Below, one piece after another: positions 25,627 to 34,340 of a stretch of DNA of 64,000 nt. Origin of the DNA: Aerophototrophica crusticola. GTDB lineage: Bacteria > Pseudomonadota > Alphaproteobacteria > Azospirillales > Azospirillaceae. Location of the stretch: contig MOEB01000001.1 of assembly GCA_001939945.1 (NCBI GenBank), positions 1 to 64,000 of the forward strand, given 5' to 3'. Numbering within the stretch: position 1 is the stretch's first letter; each line of letters opens with the position of its first letter. A program made the translations under genes and the position numbers. Below the pieces are notes generated by a model. That model was not told where the DNA came from and searched no databases. It saw only the letters and a list, made by a program, of their open reading frames with translations.

Positions 25627-26355
25627 ATGTCCGACGGTCTGGAAGATATGGCAACGCTCAGCGTGCCGCCCCCGTTCCACGCCGTCTGCTCCGGCCCGTC
25701 CGACGCCTTCCTGCGCGCCGTGGTGGAAGCGGAGGCGGAGGCCGGCGCCGCCACCCTGGTCTGGTCCAGCCGCCCGGACCTGGTGGACCTGGCTGTGGTG
25801 TTCGAGCCGGAGATGCCCCTGCGCCAAGCGCGGCTGGTGGGGCCGGTGCTGATGCTGGCCATGGCAGACGCGCTGGCTGCCCTGGGCCCGCCGCAGAAGG
25901 ATTGCCGCTTCGCCTGGCCCGGCACCCTGGAGGTGGACGGCGCGGAGGTGGGGTCTGTCTCCGTCACCGCCCCGGCCTTCGCGGAGGAAGAGTCGGTGCC
26001 GGAATGGCTTGTCGCCGGCGTGAAGCTGCGCCTGTCCTTCCCGCCCGATGTTTCCGATCCAGGGAAGACCCCGGAGCGCACGGCCCTGTATGAGGAAGGG
26101 TTCGGCGACGTCACCGGGGTGGAGATCGTGGAGAGCTTCAGCCGCCACCTGCTGCACTGGACCAACCGCTGGCTGGAAGAGGGCGGGGAGCCGGTGGCCC
26201 AGGAATGGCTGGACCACCTTGCGCCCCGGCTGCTGGGTGGGGCGGTGAAGCACGGGCTGGACCCCAGGACAGGCGACCTGCTGCTGTTGGACCCGGGCTC
26301 CACCAAACCGCGGCGCATGGACCTGGCGGCGGCGCAGGCCGACCCCCAGGCCTAA
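25627..26355 (+). CDS. Lipoate/biotin protein ligase-like protein (BPL/LplA/LipB fold)
   Basis: A 242-residue protein. The first 150 residues (DLAVVFEPEMPLRQARLVGP, DCRFAWPGTLEVDGAEVGSV) resemble the BPL_LplA_LipB_2 fold, and the C-terminal 70 residues resemble DUF4444. The family occurs beside formate dehydrogenase accessory genes. The lysine of the usual ligase site is not obvious, so a ligase reaction should not be assumed. It shares a divergent promoter region (25496-25626) with the polyferredoxin. Confidence 0.7.
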   Translation: MSDGLEDMATLSVPPPFHAVCSGPSDAFLRAVVEAEAEAGAATLVWSSRPDLVDLAVVFEPEMPLRQARLVGPVLMLAMADALAALGPPQKDCRFAWPGTLEVDGAEVGSVSVTAPAFAEEESVPEWLVAGVKLRLSFPPDVSDPGKTPERTALYEEGFGDVTGVEIVESFSRHLLHWTNRWLEEGGEPVAQEWLDHLAPRLLGGAVKHGLDPRTGDLLLLDPGSTKPRRMDLAAAQADPQA

Positions 26356-26413
26356 TGGTCACTACCAGCCCTTCGAATTTTAGGTAATCCTTCCGGTGTA
26401 ACGACCCGGGAGG

Positions 26414-27379
26414 ATGTGGATGCGTGCCGCTGCCCTTGCGCTGACCCTGTGCTTGGCCCTGGCAGGGGGAGCCGTGGCGACCTCGCCCCCGCCCGGTGGC
26501 GGTACATCCCTGTCCTATCCCAAGGCCGGGCTGACCCTGCCGCGGAGCATCGGCGGGCTGCCCATGGTCAGCCAGAAGGACTCCAACGGTGACGGGCTGG
26601 ACAACGTCATCCGGTACGAGGCGTCCGGCATCTGGGCCACGATCTATCTCTACCGCCCGCCCCTGGCCGACCCCAACCTGCTCGCCCTGGTGCTGGAGAA
26701 GATCCTGCGGGAAAAGCATGGCGCCGCCCTGACGGTGCAGGACGACCGGCTGGTGGCCGTGGCCGGCTCCCGCCCGAACGCGCGGCGGGTGGTCTATGCC
26801 GGTGTGGATGGCGGCAAGCTCGCCTCTGCCCTGGTGGTGGCGCGGACCGGGGAATGGCTGGTGAAGGTGCGCGTCAGCGGCCCGGCGACCCGGCAGGCGG
26901 AGGTGCTGTCCGTCGCCGACGCGGTGCTGCCCGCCATCGGCTGGGGCAAGGCCGGCGGGCCGGACCCGCTGGCCCCGTGGAAGCCGGTCCCCTGCCTGAC
27001 GGAGCCGACCGGCGCCGCCCCGGCGGAGCTGGAGGTGAAGGGCAAGCTGGCCGACATGGCGAACGGCCTGAATGCCAAGCCCTTCCGCGGCATCGCCTGG
27101 CCGGCGGACGGCAAGGGGGTCTGCGTCGACAAGCCGGTCCGGATCGGCGAGGACACCCGCATGGTCCTGCGCGGGCCGGTGGGCGAGGGAGCCTACCACA
27201 CAAGGTTCCTGATCCTGATGGATGATGCCGGCACCCTGGTCGAGGTCGGGCAGGCCAAGGGGGAAGGCCGCACCCTTGGCGTGGTGCGCCAGCACAACAC
27301 CACGGGCAGTGCCCTGGTGGGCTGGCTGGAGATGGTGCCCACCCGCCCGCAACTGGAGCCGGTCTTCGGCCTGCAGTGA
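26414..27379 (+). CDS. Secreted protein of unknown function in the formate dehydrogenase island
   Basis: A 321-residue protein with a signal peptide ending GGAVATS. The rest alternates beta-rich stretches (IWATIYLYRPPLAD, ARRVVYAGVDGGKLASALVV) with a Cys pair (PCLTEP and GVCVDKP). I do not recognise a family. It lies 58 bases after the ligase-like gene and 71 before the DUF6505-like gene. A periplasmic role alongside the enzyme is plausible but not shown. Confidence 0.6.
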   Translation: MWMRAAALALTLCLALAGGAVATSPPPGGGTSLSYPKAGLTLPRSIGGLPMVSQKDSNGDGLDNVIRYEASGIWATIYLYRPPLADPNLLALVLEKILREKHGAALTVQDDRLVAVAGSRPNARRVVYAGVDGGKLASALVVARTGEWLVKVRVSGPATRQAEVLSVADAVLPAIGWGKAGGPDPLAPWKPVPCLTEPTGAAPAELEVKGKLADMANGLNAKPFRGIAWPADGKGVCVDKPVRIGEDTRMVLRGPVGEGAYHTRFLILMDDAGTLVEVGQAKGEGRTLGVVRQHNTTGSALVGWLEMVPTRPQLEPVFGLQ

Positions 27380-27450
27380 GCGGCCGTTCGCCGGCGACGC
27401 CTTTCCCAGTTCTGTTGCGGGGGAAGCGGAAAATGCCGTAACAATCGGGC

Positions 27451-27969
27451 ATGCCAAAGCTGCCCCGCACCATCCGCCTGGACCCGTCCGACCTGCACGT
27501 GTTCGAGCGTGCGGCGGAGCCGGGGGAATGGGCCGTCTCCGGCGCCTTCGTCTTCCTGGCCGGGGACCCGGCCGTCCTGTCCGGCAAGCGGAAACAGGCA
27601 TTTGCCAGCGGCTTCCTGGGCCTGGGCAGCCTGGGCTGGTCCACCTTCGTCAGCGTCGCCAGCGCCACGGAGGCGGAGGTGGAGGCAGTGGTGCAGCAAC
27701 TGGCCACCCACCTGGAACAGAGCTTCGGCGCCCCCACCCGGCAGCAGGCCGTGGACGCGGCGCGGACAGAGGTGGACTTCGCCCGGGAACTCTGCGCCGA
27801 GCATCCGGTCAACACCCTGCTGGCCATCCGGCGCGAGCTGTCGGAGGACGGCGGCATCCGCGAGGGCTACCGGGTGGTGGAGCCGCCCGGCGGCAAGAGC
27901 CACGCCCGCATCTGGGACTTGGTGGCGGACGATATCGGGCCGGATGATGTTGGGGAGACAAGGCATTGA
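27451..27969 (+). CDS. Conserved protein, DUF6505-like
   Basis: A 172-residue soluble protein (IRLDPSDLHVFERAAEPGEW, SGAFVFLAGDP, GSLGWSTFVSV) that matches my memory of DUF6505, a family of formate dehydrogenase neighbourhoods with no assigned function. No cysteines in metal-binding patterns apart from one near the C terminus. Its stop overlaps the next gene's TTG start (TTGA), so translation is coupled. Confidence 0.7.
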   Translation: MPKLPRTIRLDPSDLHVFERAAEPGEWAVSGAFVFLAGDPAVLSGKRKQAFASGFLGLGSLGWSTFVSVASATEAEVEAVVQQLATHLEQSFGAPTRQQAVDAARTEVDFARELCAEHPVNTLLAIRRELSEDGGIREGYRVVEPPGGKSHARIWDLVADDIGPDDVGETRH

Positions 27970-28988
27970 GCCGTGACTTCTGGGTTTCCTCCGGCCACCA
28001 TCTGCTGGACCGGGCGGACAATGGCGGGCTGTTGGTGACGCCGGACTTCCTGCGCGCCTTCCTGGCCCGGCCGGAAATGGCGCCCATCCCGGAGTCGGGC
28101 CCGCGGGAACGGGCGCTGCACCAGGCCCTGCTGGCCGACCCCACCCTGGCCGTGACCCCCGTGGGCATCATCGGGATTGAGGACCGCGACGCGCGGGAGA
28201 ACTACGAGGTCTGGCTGGGCTTCCGCGACCGGCTGCTGGCCCAGCCGACGCTGGAGGCGGCGTACCTCTCCCTGATGCGCAACGGCGCCCAGCGGGTGCC
28301 CCACCTGTTCGTGGACCAGCTCGTCCACCTCATCCTGCGCAACATGCTGGACGGGGAGACGGACCCCCTGCGGCTGCGGGCGGCGGAGCTGCTGTTCCGG
28401 CCGCAGCGGGTGACAATCCAGGAAGGCGGCATCCTGCTGGCCGATGAGGAGACGGTGGAGCAGCGCGCCACCACGGGCGGCTTCGGCAGCCTGGGCAATC
28501 TGCTGGCGGAGGCTGGGACGGCCCCACGGGTGGTGGATTTGGACGTCATGTCCGCCGACAATGCCGAGCTGTATTGGGACCGTAGCGATCGGTTCGACAT
28601 GGTGCTGGACATCGCCTTCACCCGCCCGGGCCTGGACGCCCTGGCCCGGGTGCTGGAGCGGTGGGTGGCCCACTTCACCCGGGTCAAGGTCTCCATCCAG
28701 CCGGTGCAGACCATCAGCGACCAGCGCTGGGTCTGGCATGTGGGGTTGGACGCGGAGGCGACCCGCATCCTGAACGCCCTATGGAACGGGGAGGAACCGG
28801 GGGAGGAGGCGCTGGCCCAGGTGCTGTCCCTGTTCCGCCTGGAGTTCGCCGACCCCGGCGACATGCTGGAGCGGGTGGCGGGGCGGCCGGTCTACCTGGC
28901 CCTGGCGATGGGCAAGGACAAGAAGCTGCGCCTCAAGCCACAGAACCTCCTGCTGAACCTGCCGTTCCGCGAGGGAGGGGTGAATTGA
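27966..28988 (+). CDS. Conserved protein, DUF6352-like
   Basis: A 340-residue soluble protein beginning with TTG at 27966 (RDFWVSSGHHLLDRADNGGL). Other recognisable stretches are TPDFLRAFLARPEM, ISDQRWVWHVGLDAEATRIL and ILNALWNGEEPGEE. It matches my memory of DUF6352, again of unknown function and often next to formate dehydrogenases. The start overlaps the previous stop by 4 bases, and the stop overlaps the next TTG start in the same way. Confidence 0.72.
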   Translation: MSRDFWVSSGHHLLDRADNGGLLVTPDFLRAFLARPEMAPIPESGPRERALHQALLADPTLAVTPVGIIGIEDRDARENYEVWLGFRDRLLAQPTLEAAYLSLMRNGAQRVPHLFVDQLVHLILRNMLDGETDPLRLRAAELLFRPQRVTIQEGGILLADEETVEQRATTGGFGSLGNLLAEAGTAPRVVDLDVMSADNAELYWDRSDRFDMVLDIAFTRPGLDALARVLERWVAHFTRVKVSIQPVQTISDQRWVWHVGLDAEATRILNALWNGEEPGEEALAQVLSLFRLEFADPGDMLERVAGRPVYLALAMGKDKKLRLKPQNLLLNLPFREGGVN

Positions 28989-29512
28989 TCGTCGAACGTC
29001 GGCCCGTGGGGGTCGTGGTGGAGCGGCGGCCCTCCAACAACCGGTGGGAGCCGTGGGTCTGGCGGGCCGTCGGGGTGCTGCCCGGCGCGCCGGAGACGCC
29101 GCCCTGGACCGTGCTGGGGGAGGCGGGCGGGATTACCACCTATTACGCCGGCACGGCGGAACTGGTGCTCTATGAGAAGGAGACGGAGACCTACAAGCCC
29201 AACGTGGAGAGCGAGATGCCGTCGGTCTACATCGTCCTCCGCCGGGCGGAGACGGTGAGCGGGTACGAGCTGCTGCTTGCTACTGTGGATGTGGGCGAGG
29301 CGCAGGCCCATGCCGATAGCGGCGATGACCTGTTGGAAGCCGTGCCCATGCCGGACCCGGTCCGGTCCTGGGTGGCCGGCTTCGTGGCGACGCACCATGT
29401 GGAGCGGGCTTTCTACAAGCGCAAGCGCGACCGCGCCGACCCGGAGGCGCTGGCCACCGGCCCGCGGCGGGAGCGCCGGGGCCCCCGTGGGCCGGAGGAG
29501 CTGGATGACTGA
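28985..29512 (+). CDS. DUF3305 domain protein
   Basis: A 175-residue protein starting with TTG at 28985 (IVERRPVGVVVERRPSNNRW), followed by a beta-rich domain (YYAGTAELVLYEKETETYKP, YIVLRRAE) and a basic Arg-rich tail. This is the DUF3305 pattern. DUF3305 and DUF3306 genes usually come as a pair next to formate dehydrogenase. The TTG start overlaps the previous stop; the stop overlaps the next ATG by 8 bases. Function unknown. Confidence 0.75.
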   Translation: MIVERRPVGVVVERRPSNNRWEPWVWRAVGVLPGAPETPPWTVLGEAGGITTYYAGTAELVLYEKETETYKPNVESEMPSVYIVLRRAETVSGYELLLATVDVGEAQAHADSGDDLLEAVPMPDPVRSWVAGFVATHHVERAFYKRKRDRADPEALATGPRRERRGPRGPEELDD

Positions 29513-30143
29513 CGACGGCAATTTCCTGTCCCGCTGGTCCCGCCTGAAGCGCCGGGTGCGGGAGGAGGAAGCCAAGGCGGTGGAGCCGACGGCCCCGGCT
29601 GAGGGAGTCGCGCCAGAGACCGCCGCCGGTACGGAGGAGGCGGAGGGGTTCGACCTGTCCCAACTGCCGTCGCTGGACAGCCTGGGCCCGGGCAGCGACT
29701 ACGCGGCCTTCCTGCAGAAGGGCGTGCCGTCGGCCCTGCGCGTGGCGGCGCTGCGCAAGCTCTGGGTCACGGACCCGGATATCCTGAACTACAAGACCCT
29801 GGCCGACTATGACTGGGACTTCAACGCCCCCGGTTATGGCAAGCTGCTGCCCACCGACCAGGTGAAACAGGCGGTGGACCGCATCCTGGGACACCTGGAA
29901 GAACATCTGCCGAAGAAGGCATCCGACGCCCCACAGGCGTCCGCTGAGTCGGCAACCGACAGCGTGGAACCGGCGGAGGTGCAGGGGGAACCCGGCCTTC
30001 CCGCGCTTGCTGCCCCCGTGCCGGAGGCCTCCCCCATAATCGCAGCCTCTGATGTTCCCGAGGCGGCAACCCCCACAAGTGACGCGGGCAAAGCGGAAAT
30101 GCCGATACGTCGCCGGCGCCATGGTGGGGCCATGCCGGTTTGA
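29505..30143 (+). CDS. DUF3306 domain protein
   Basis: A 212-residue protein. NFLSRWSRLKRRVREEE at the N terminus, then DLSQLPSLDSLGPGSDY, FLQKGVPSALRVAALRKLW and DWDFNAPGYG are the DUF3306 signature. The C-terminal 80 residues are low-complexity (Ala/Glu/Pro) with a basic end (PIRRRRHGG). It pairs with the DUF3305 gene, which it overlaps by 8 bases. It has no cysteines or membrane segments; a chaperone or adaptor role is possible. Confidence 0.75.
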   Translation: MTDDGNFLSRWSRLKRRVREEEAKAVEPTAPAEGVAPETAAGTEEAEGFDLSQLPSLDSLGPGSDYAAFLQKGVPSALRVAALRKLWVTDPDILNYKTLADYDWDFNAPGYGKLLPTDQVKQAVDRILGHLEEHLPKKASDAPQASAESATDSVEPAEVQGEPGLPALAAPVPEASPIIAASDVPEAATPTSDAGKAEMPIRRRRHGGAMPV

Positions 30144-30212
30144 GACGCGGAACTGCGGGACCGCAGAGTTTCTGAAGTTCACGGCCAATTGCGAATCATT
30201 TGCATTTAGTGA

Positions 30213-30247
30213 GGACTTGCCAAGTCCCATTTGCAGGAATTCCTGCA
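30213..30247. promoter_or_regulatory. Two perfect dyads upstream of the formate dehydrogenase operon
   Basis: GGACTTGCCAAGTCC (30213-30227) is a 7-base dyad around one base, and TGCAGGAATTCCTGCA (30232-30247) is a perfect 16-base palindrome. Four bases separate them. They lie in a 256-base AT-rich gap after the DUF3306 gene and before torD. Their size and symmetry fit binding sites for dimeric regulators, with the start region for torD-fdhABC downstream. No regulator gene lies nearby. Confidence 0.65.
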
Positions 30248-30399
30248 TAGCTATATCATTGCAATGCAATATGTTGATTTCTCAGCGGGACTTGACCGAT
30301 TGCGCTTGCCGCCAAGTTTTTTCTCCGCATAACATGCCCGCCAGGTGGTCAAGGACCTCATCAGGGCCTGCCGCCTTCCGCAAGAAGGGATTGGGGAGC

Positions 30400-31023
30400 G
30401 TGTCAGGCGTACCGAACGATCGCGCCGGGAGCGGCAGCCAGGGCATCGCCCTGGATGAGGCCGACCTGTTGCGCGCGCGTCTCTGGTCCCTGCTGGGCAC
30501 CCTGCTGGCCCGCCCGCCGTCGGCGGAGCTGCTTTCCCAACTGTCCGGCCTGTCCGGCGACGCATCGCCCCTGGGCCAAGCCCTGTCCGCCCTGGCCGCC
30601 GCGGCCGCGGCGACGGAGGAGAGGCGGGCGGAACGTGAATACCACAACCTGTTCATCGGTGTGGCCCGGGGGGAGCTGGTGCCCTACGCCAGCTTCTACC
30701 TGACGGGCTTCCTGAACGAAAAGCCGCTGGCGCGGCTGCGCGGCGACATGGCGGATCTGGGCATCGCCCGCGCCGAGGGCGCCTCCGACCCGGAGGACCA
30801 TATCGCCAGCATTTCCGAGATGATGGCCGGGCTGATCGCAGGGGACTTCGCGGTCCCGCTCGCCCGGCAGAACCAGTTCTTCACCCGGCATATCGCCCCC
30901 TGGGCGGGCCGGTTCTTCTCAGACCTGGAACAGGCGGGGGAGGCAGCCTTCTACCGGCCCTTGGGCACGGTGGGGCGGCTGTTCGTGGAGATCGAGGCGG
31001 AGGCCTACCGGCTCGCCGCCTGA
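30400..31023 (+). CDS. TorD/DmsD family chaperone for the formate dehydrogenase
   Basis: A 207-residue all-helical protein. TorD-family proteins bind molybdoenzyme signal peptides and help insert the cofactor before export. ERRAEREYHNLFIGVARGEL with PYASFYLTGF is the family core motif, and EDHIASISEMMAGLIAGDF is the second conserved helix. I prefer the GTG at 30400 (AAGGGA 9 bases upstream); an ATG at 30334 would add 22 residues of low quality. It is the first gene of the structural block and has the dyads in front of it. Confidence 0.85.
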   Translation: MSGVPNDRAGSGSQGIALDEADLLRARLWSLLGTLLARPPSAELLSQLSGLSGDASPLGQALSALAAAAAATEERRAEREYHNLFIGVARGELVPYASFYLTGFLNEKPLARLRGDMADLGIARAEGASDPEDHIASISEMMAGLIAGDFAVPLARQNQFFTRHIAPWAGRFFSDLEQAGEAAFYRPLGTVGRLFVEIEAEAYRLAA

Positions 31024-31032
31024 CAAACGACA

Positions 31033-31075
31033 CCGGGCCGGCTTGCCCCTGCCAAGGGGGTGGGCACCGGCCCGG
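31033..31075. other. Strong hairpin between torD and the Tat-target gene
   Basis: CCGGGCCGG (31033-31041) pairs perfectly with CCGGCCCGG (31067-31075), and TGCCCCT/AGGGGG pair inside. There is no run of T after it, so it is not a plain terminator. It may act as an mRNA processing or attenuation site that separates chaperone and enzyme levels. Confidence 0.5.
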
Positions 31076-31153
31076 GGGCGGTTCAGGGAACTTCTTACCC
31101 TCCCGCGGGCCATGGGGCCTGCGGGCGGCATGGCATTGGGGAGGGTACGCACC

Positions 31154-31366
31154 ATGGCGTCGGAAAAGTCTGGAAAGGACGCGGTCGGCACCGGCCGCCG
31201 CGGGTTCCTGCGCGTGCTGGGCACCACCGCCGCGGGCGCGGCCGTGGCCGTGCCCCTGGTCGCGGCCGGTCCGGCCGAGGCCAAGGAGTCGGAAGCCGAC
31301 CGGGTCAAGGCCCGGTACAAGGAAACCGACCACGTCAAGACCTACTACCGGACCAACCGGTACTGA
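31154..31366 (+). CDS. Small Tat-targeted protein of the formate dehydrogenase region
   Basis: A 70-residue protein whose first half is a twin-arginine signal: TGRRGFLRVLGTTAAGAA, then VAVPLVAAGPAEA. The remaining 27 residues (KESEADRVKARYKETDHV, then KTYYRTNRY) are typical of the small formate dehydrogenase region Tat-target family. It may be exported with FdhA. It sits 19 bases before fdhA. ATG at 31154 is used; another in-frame ATG at 31130 would add 8 residues. Confidence 0.82.
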   Translation: MASEKSGKDAVGTGRRGFLRVLGTTAAGAAVAVPLVAAGPAEAKESEADRVKARYKETDHVKTYYRTNRY

Positions 31367-31385
31367 TCCCCAGGGGAGGCCTGCC

Positions 31386-34310
31386 ATGCTGACCAAGCGC
31401 GCATCCGCGTCGCCCAACCGTGCCCGCCTGACCGAGGCGTTGGCATCCGTCGCCTCCGGCGCCCTCGACCGCCGGACCTTCCTGCGCCGCTCCGGCCTTG
31501 CGGCCGGTGGCCTGGCCGCGGTGTCCGGCCTGTCGCTCACCACGGTGCGCAAGGCAGAGGCCGGGCCCCACACGCCCGGCGTACCGATTGAGCTGAAACG
31601 CAACATCTGCACCCATTGTTCCGTCGGCTGCACCGTGCATGCCGAGGTGCAGAACGGCGTCTGGGTGGGGCAGGAGCCCGCCTATGACAGCCCGATCAAC
31701 GTGGGCACCCACTGCGCCAAGGGCGCCTCGGTGCGTGAGCTGGTCCATGGCGACCGCCGGCTGAAGTACCCGATGAAGCTGGAGAACGGGGAGTGGAAGC
31801 GCATCTCCTGGGACCAGGCCATCGACGAGGTCGGCGCCAAGCTGCTGGACATCCGGGAGAAGTCGGGCCCGGACAGCGTGTTCTGGCTGGGTAGCGCCAA
31901 GTTCAGCAATGAGGGCGCCTACCTGTTCCGCAAGATGGCGGCGCTGTGGGGCACCAACTCGGTCGACCACCAGGCCCGCATCTGCCACAGCACCACGGTC
32001 GCCGGCGTGGCGAACACGTGGGGCTACGGCGCCATGACCAACAGCTACAACGACATCAACAACGCCAAGGCCATCCTGATCATCGGCGGCAACCCCGCGG
32101 AGGCGCACCCCGTCTCGCTGCAGCATGTGCTGCGCGGCAAGGAGGTGAACCGGGCCCAGATGATCGTGGTGGACCCGCGCTTCACCCGCACCGCCGCCCA
32201 TGCCACCGAGTATGTGCGCCTGCGCCCCGGCACGGACATCCCGCTGGTCTGGGGCATGCTCTGGCACATCTTCGAGAATGGCTGGGAGGACAAGGAGTAC
32301 ATCGCCCAGCGCGTCCACGGCATGGACCAGATCCGCAAGGAGGTGGCCAAGTGGACGCCGGAGAAGGTGGCGGAGGTCACCGGCGTCCCGGGCGAGCAGG
32401 TCAAGCGCGTCGCCGAGATCATGGCGAAGAACCGCCCCAGCACCCTGATCTGGTGCATGGGCGTGACCCAGCACACGGTGGGCACGGCCAACGTGCGGGC
32501 GCTGTCCATCCTGCAGCTCGCCCTGGGCAACATCGGGGTCGAGGGCGGCGGGGCCAACATCTTCCGCGGCCACTGCAACGTGCAGGGCGCCACGGACCTG
32601 GGCCTCGACGTCACCACCCTGCCGGCCTATTACGGCCTGACGGAGGGTGCCTGGAAGCACTGGGCCCGCGTCTGGGACGTGGATTATGAGTGGCTGCTGA
32701 ACCGCTTCGGCACCGCCACTATGGACCGGGCGGCCAAGAAGAAGCTGATGGAGACCAAGGGCATCCCCACCACGCGCTGGTTCGACGCCACGCTGGCCGA
32801 TGCCAAGGATGTGGACCAGCCGGCCCCGCTGAAGGGCATGGTGGTGTTCGGCCACGGCGGCAACACCGTCACCCGCATGGGCGAGAGCCGCAAGGGCCTG
32901 GAGGCGCTGGAGCTTCTGGTCGTCGCCGACCCGCACCCCACCACCTTCGCCAGCCTGTCGGGCCGCAAGAACGGCACCTACCTGCTGCCCATCTGCACCC
33001 AGTTCGAGTGCGCGGGCTCCCGCACCGCCTCCAACCGCTCCATCCAGTGGGGTGAGCAGGTGGTGAAGCCGATCTTCGAGTCCAAGAACGACTACGAGGT
33101 CATGTACCGCCTGGCCGGCAAGCTCGGCTTCCAGAACGAGATGTTCAAGAAGATCGAGGTCAACGGCGTGGAGCCGACGGCCGAGAGCATCCTGCGGGAG
33201 ATCAACTACGGCACTTGGTCCATCGGCTACACCGGCCAGTCGCCGGAGCGGCTGAAGCTGCACATGGCCAACCAGGAGCATTTCGACAAGATCACGCTGA
33301 AGGGCGCCCCGGGCTCCCCTGTGGCGGGCGAGTATTACGGCCTGCCCTGGCCCTGCTGGGGCACGGCGGAGCTGAAGCACCCCGGCACCCACGTGCTCTA
33401 TGACACCACCAAGCACGTGATGGAGGGTGGCGGCACCTTCCGCGCCCGCTTCGGCGTGGAGCGGGACGGCCAGACCCTGCTGGCGGAGGGCAGCTTCTCC
33501 AAGGGCTCGGAGATCGAGGACGGGTATCCCGAGTTCACCATGGGCCTGCTGAAGAAGCTGGGCTGGGACAAGGACCTGACCGAGGCGGAGCTGGCGGTCA
33601 TCAACAAGATCGGCGGGGCCAACAACGACGGCGTGTCCTGGACCACCGACCTGTCCGGCGGCATCATCCGGGTGGCGTTGCAGCATGGCTGCTCGCCCTT
33701 CGGCAACGCCAAGGCCCGCGCCGTGGCCTGGAACCTGCCCGACCCGGTGCCCGTGCACCGGGAGCCCATCTACAGCCCGAACCCGAAGCTGGTGGCCGAG
33801 TATCCCACCCGCGACGACAACCGCGACTTCCGCGTCGCCAACGTCGGCAAGTCCGTGCAGACCAAGGCCGTGGAGGCCAAGCTGCATGAGAAGTTTCCGG
33901 TCATCCTCACCTCGGGCCGCCTGGTGGAGTATGAGGGCGGCGGCGAGGAGACCCGGTCCAACAAGTGGCTGGCCGAGCTGCAGCAGGACATGTTCGTCGA
34001 GGTCAATACCGAGGATGCCGGCAAGCTGGGCGTCAAGGATGGCGGCATGGTCTGGGTCTATGGGCCGGAGGGGGACTCCAAGGTCAAGGTCAAGGCCTTG
34101 GTGACCAACCGGGTGGGCAAGGGCGTGGCCTTCATGCCCTTCCACTTCGCCGGTTTCTGGGAAGGGGAAAGCCAGCGCGACGCCTATCCCAAGGGCACCG
34201 ACCCCATCGTGCTGGGCCACAGCGTCAACGCGGTGACCACCTACGGCTACGACCCGGTGACCTTCATGCAGGAAACCAAGGTCACGCTGTGCCGCATCGA
34301 GGCCGCGTAA
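31386..34310 (+). CDS. fdhA: Formate dehydrogenase alpha (catalytic) subunit, Tat-exported
   Basis: A 974-residue molybdopterin enzyme that oxidises formate to carbon dioxide. The Tat signal (LDRRTFLRRSGLAAGG, residues 28-42) sends it to the periplasm. C75, C78, C82 and C110 hold a 4Fe-4S cluster; C200-H201 in QARICHSTTVA is the metal ligand and base, so this is a cysteine, not selenocysteine, form. QHVLRGKEVN and VNTEDAGKLGVKDGGM mark later cofactor-binding parts. RBS GGGGAGG lies before the ATG. It heads fdhA-fdhB-fdhC. Confidence 0.95.
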   Translation: MLTKRASASPNRARLTEALASVASGALDRRTFLRRSGLAAGGLAAVSGLSLTTVRKAEAGPHTPGVPIELKRNICTHCSVGCTVHAEVQNGVWVGQEPAYDSPINVGTHCAKGASVRELVHGDRRLKYPMKLENGEWKRISWDQAIDEVGAKLLDIREKSGPDSVFWLGSAKFSNEGAYLFRKMAALWGTNSVDHQARICHSTTVAGVANTWGYGAMTNSYNDINNAKAILIIGGNPAEAHPVSLQHVLRGKEVNRAQMIVVDPRFTRTAAHATEYVRLRPGTDIPLVWGMLWHIFENGWEDKEYIAQRVHGMDQIRKEVAKWTPEKVAEVTGVPGEQVKRVAEIMAKNRPSTLIWCMGVTQHTVGTANVRALSILQLALGNIGVEGGGANIFRGHCNVQGATDLGLDVTTLPAYYGLTEGAWKHWARVWDVDYEWLLNRFGTATMDRAAKKKLMETKGIPTTRWFDATLADAKDVDQPAPLKGMVVFGHGGNTVTRMGESRKGLEALELLVVADPHPTTFASLSGRKNGTYLLPICTQFECAGSRTASNRSIQWGEQVVKPIFESKNDYEVMYRLAGKLGFQNEMFKKIEVNGVEPTAESILREINYGTWSIGYTGQSPERLKLHMANQEHFDKITLKGAPGSPVAGEYYGLPWPCWGTAELKHPGTHVLYDTTKHVMEGGGTFRARFGVERDGQTLLAEGSFSKGSEIEDGYPEFTMGLLKKLGWDKDLTEAELAVINKIGGANNDGVSWTTDLSGGIIRVALQHGCSPFGNAKARAVAWNLPDPVPVHREPIYSPNPKLVAEYPTRDDNRDFRVANVGKSVQTKAVEAKLHEKFPVILTSGRLVEYEGGGEETRSNKWLAELQQDMFVEVNTEDAGKLGVKDGGMVWVYGPEGDSKVKVKALVTNRVGKGVAFMPFHFAGFWEGESQRDAYPKGTDPIVLGHSVNAVTTYGYDPVTFMQETKVTLCRIEAA

Positions 34311-34340
34311 CGAGAAGCGCCGGGAAGGGAGGGTAATTCT

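Noticed and set aside
31980-31990. Selenocysteine in FdhA
   Set aside because: The active-site codon is TGC (Cys200), not TGA, and no in-frame TGA occurs.
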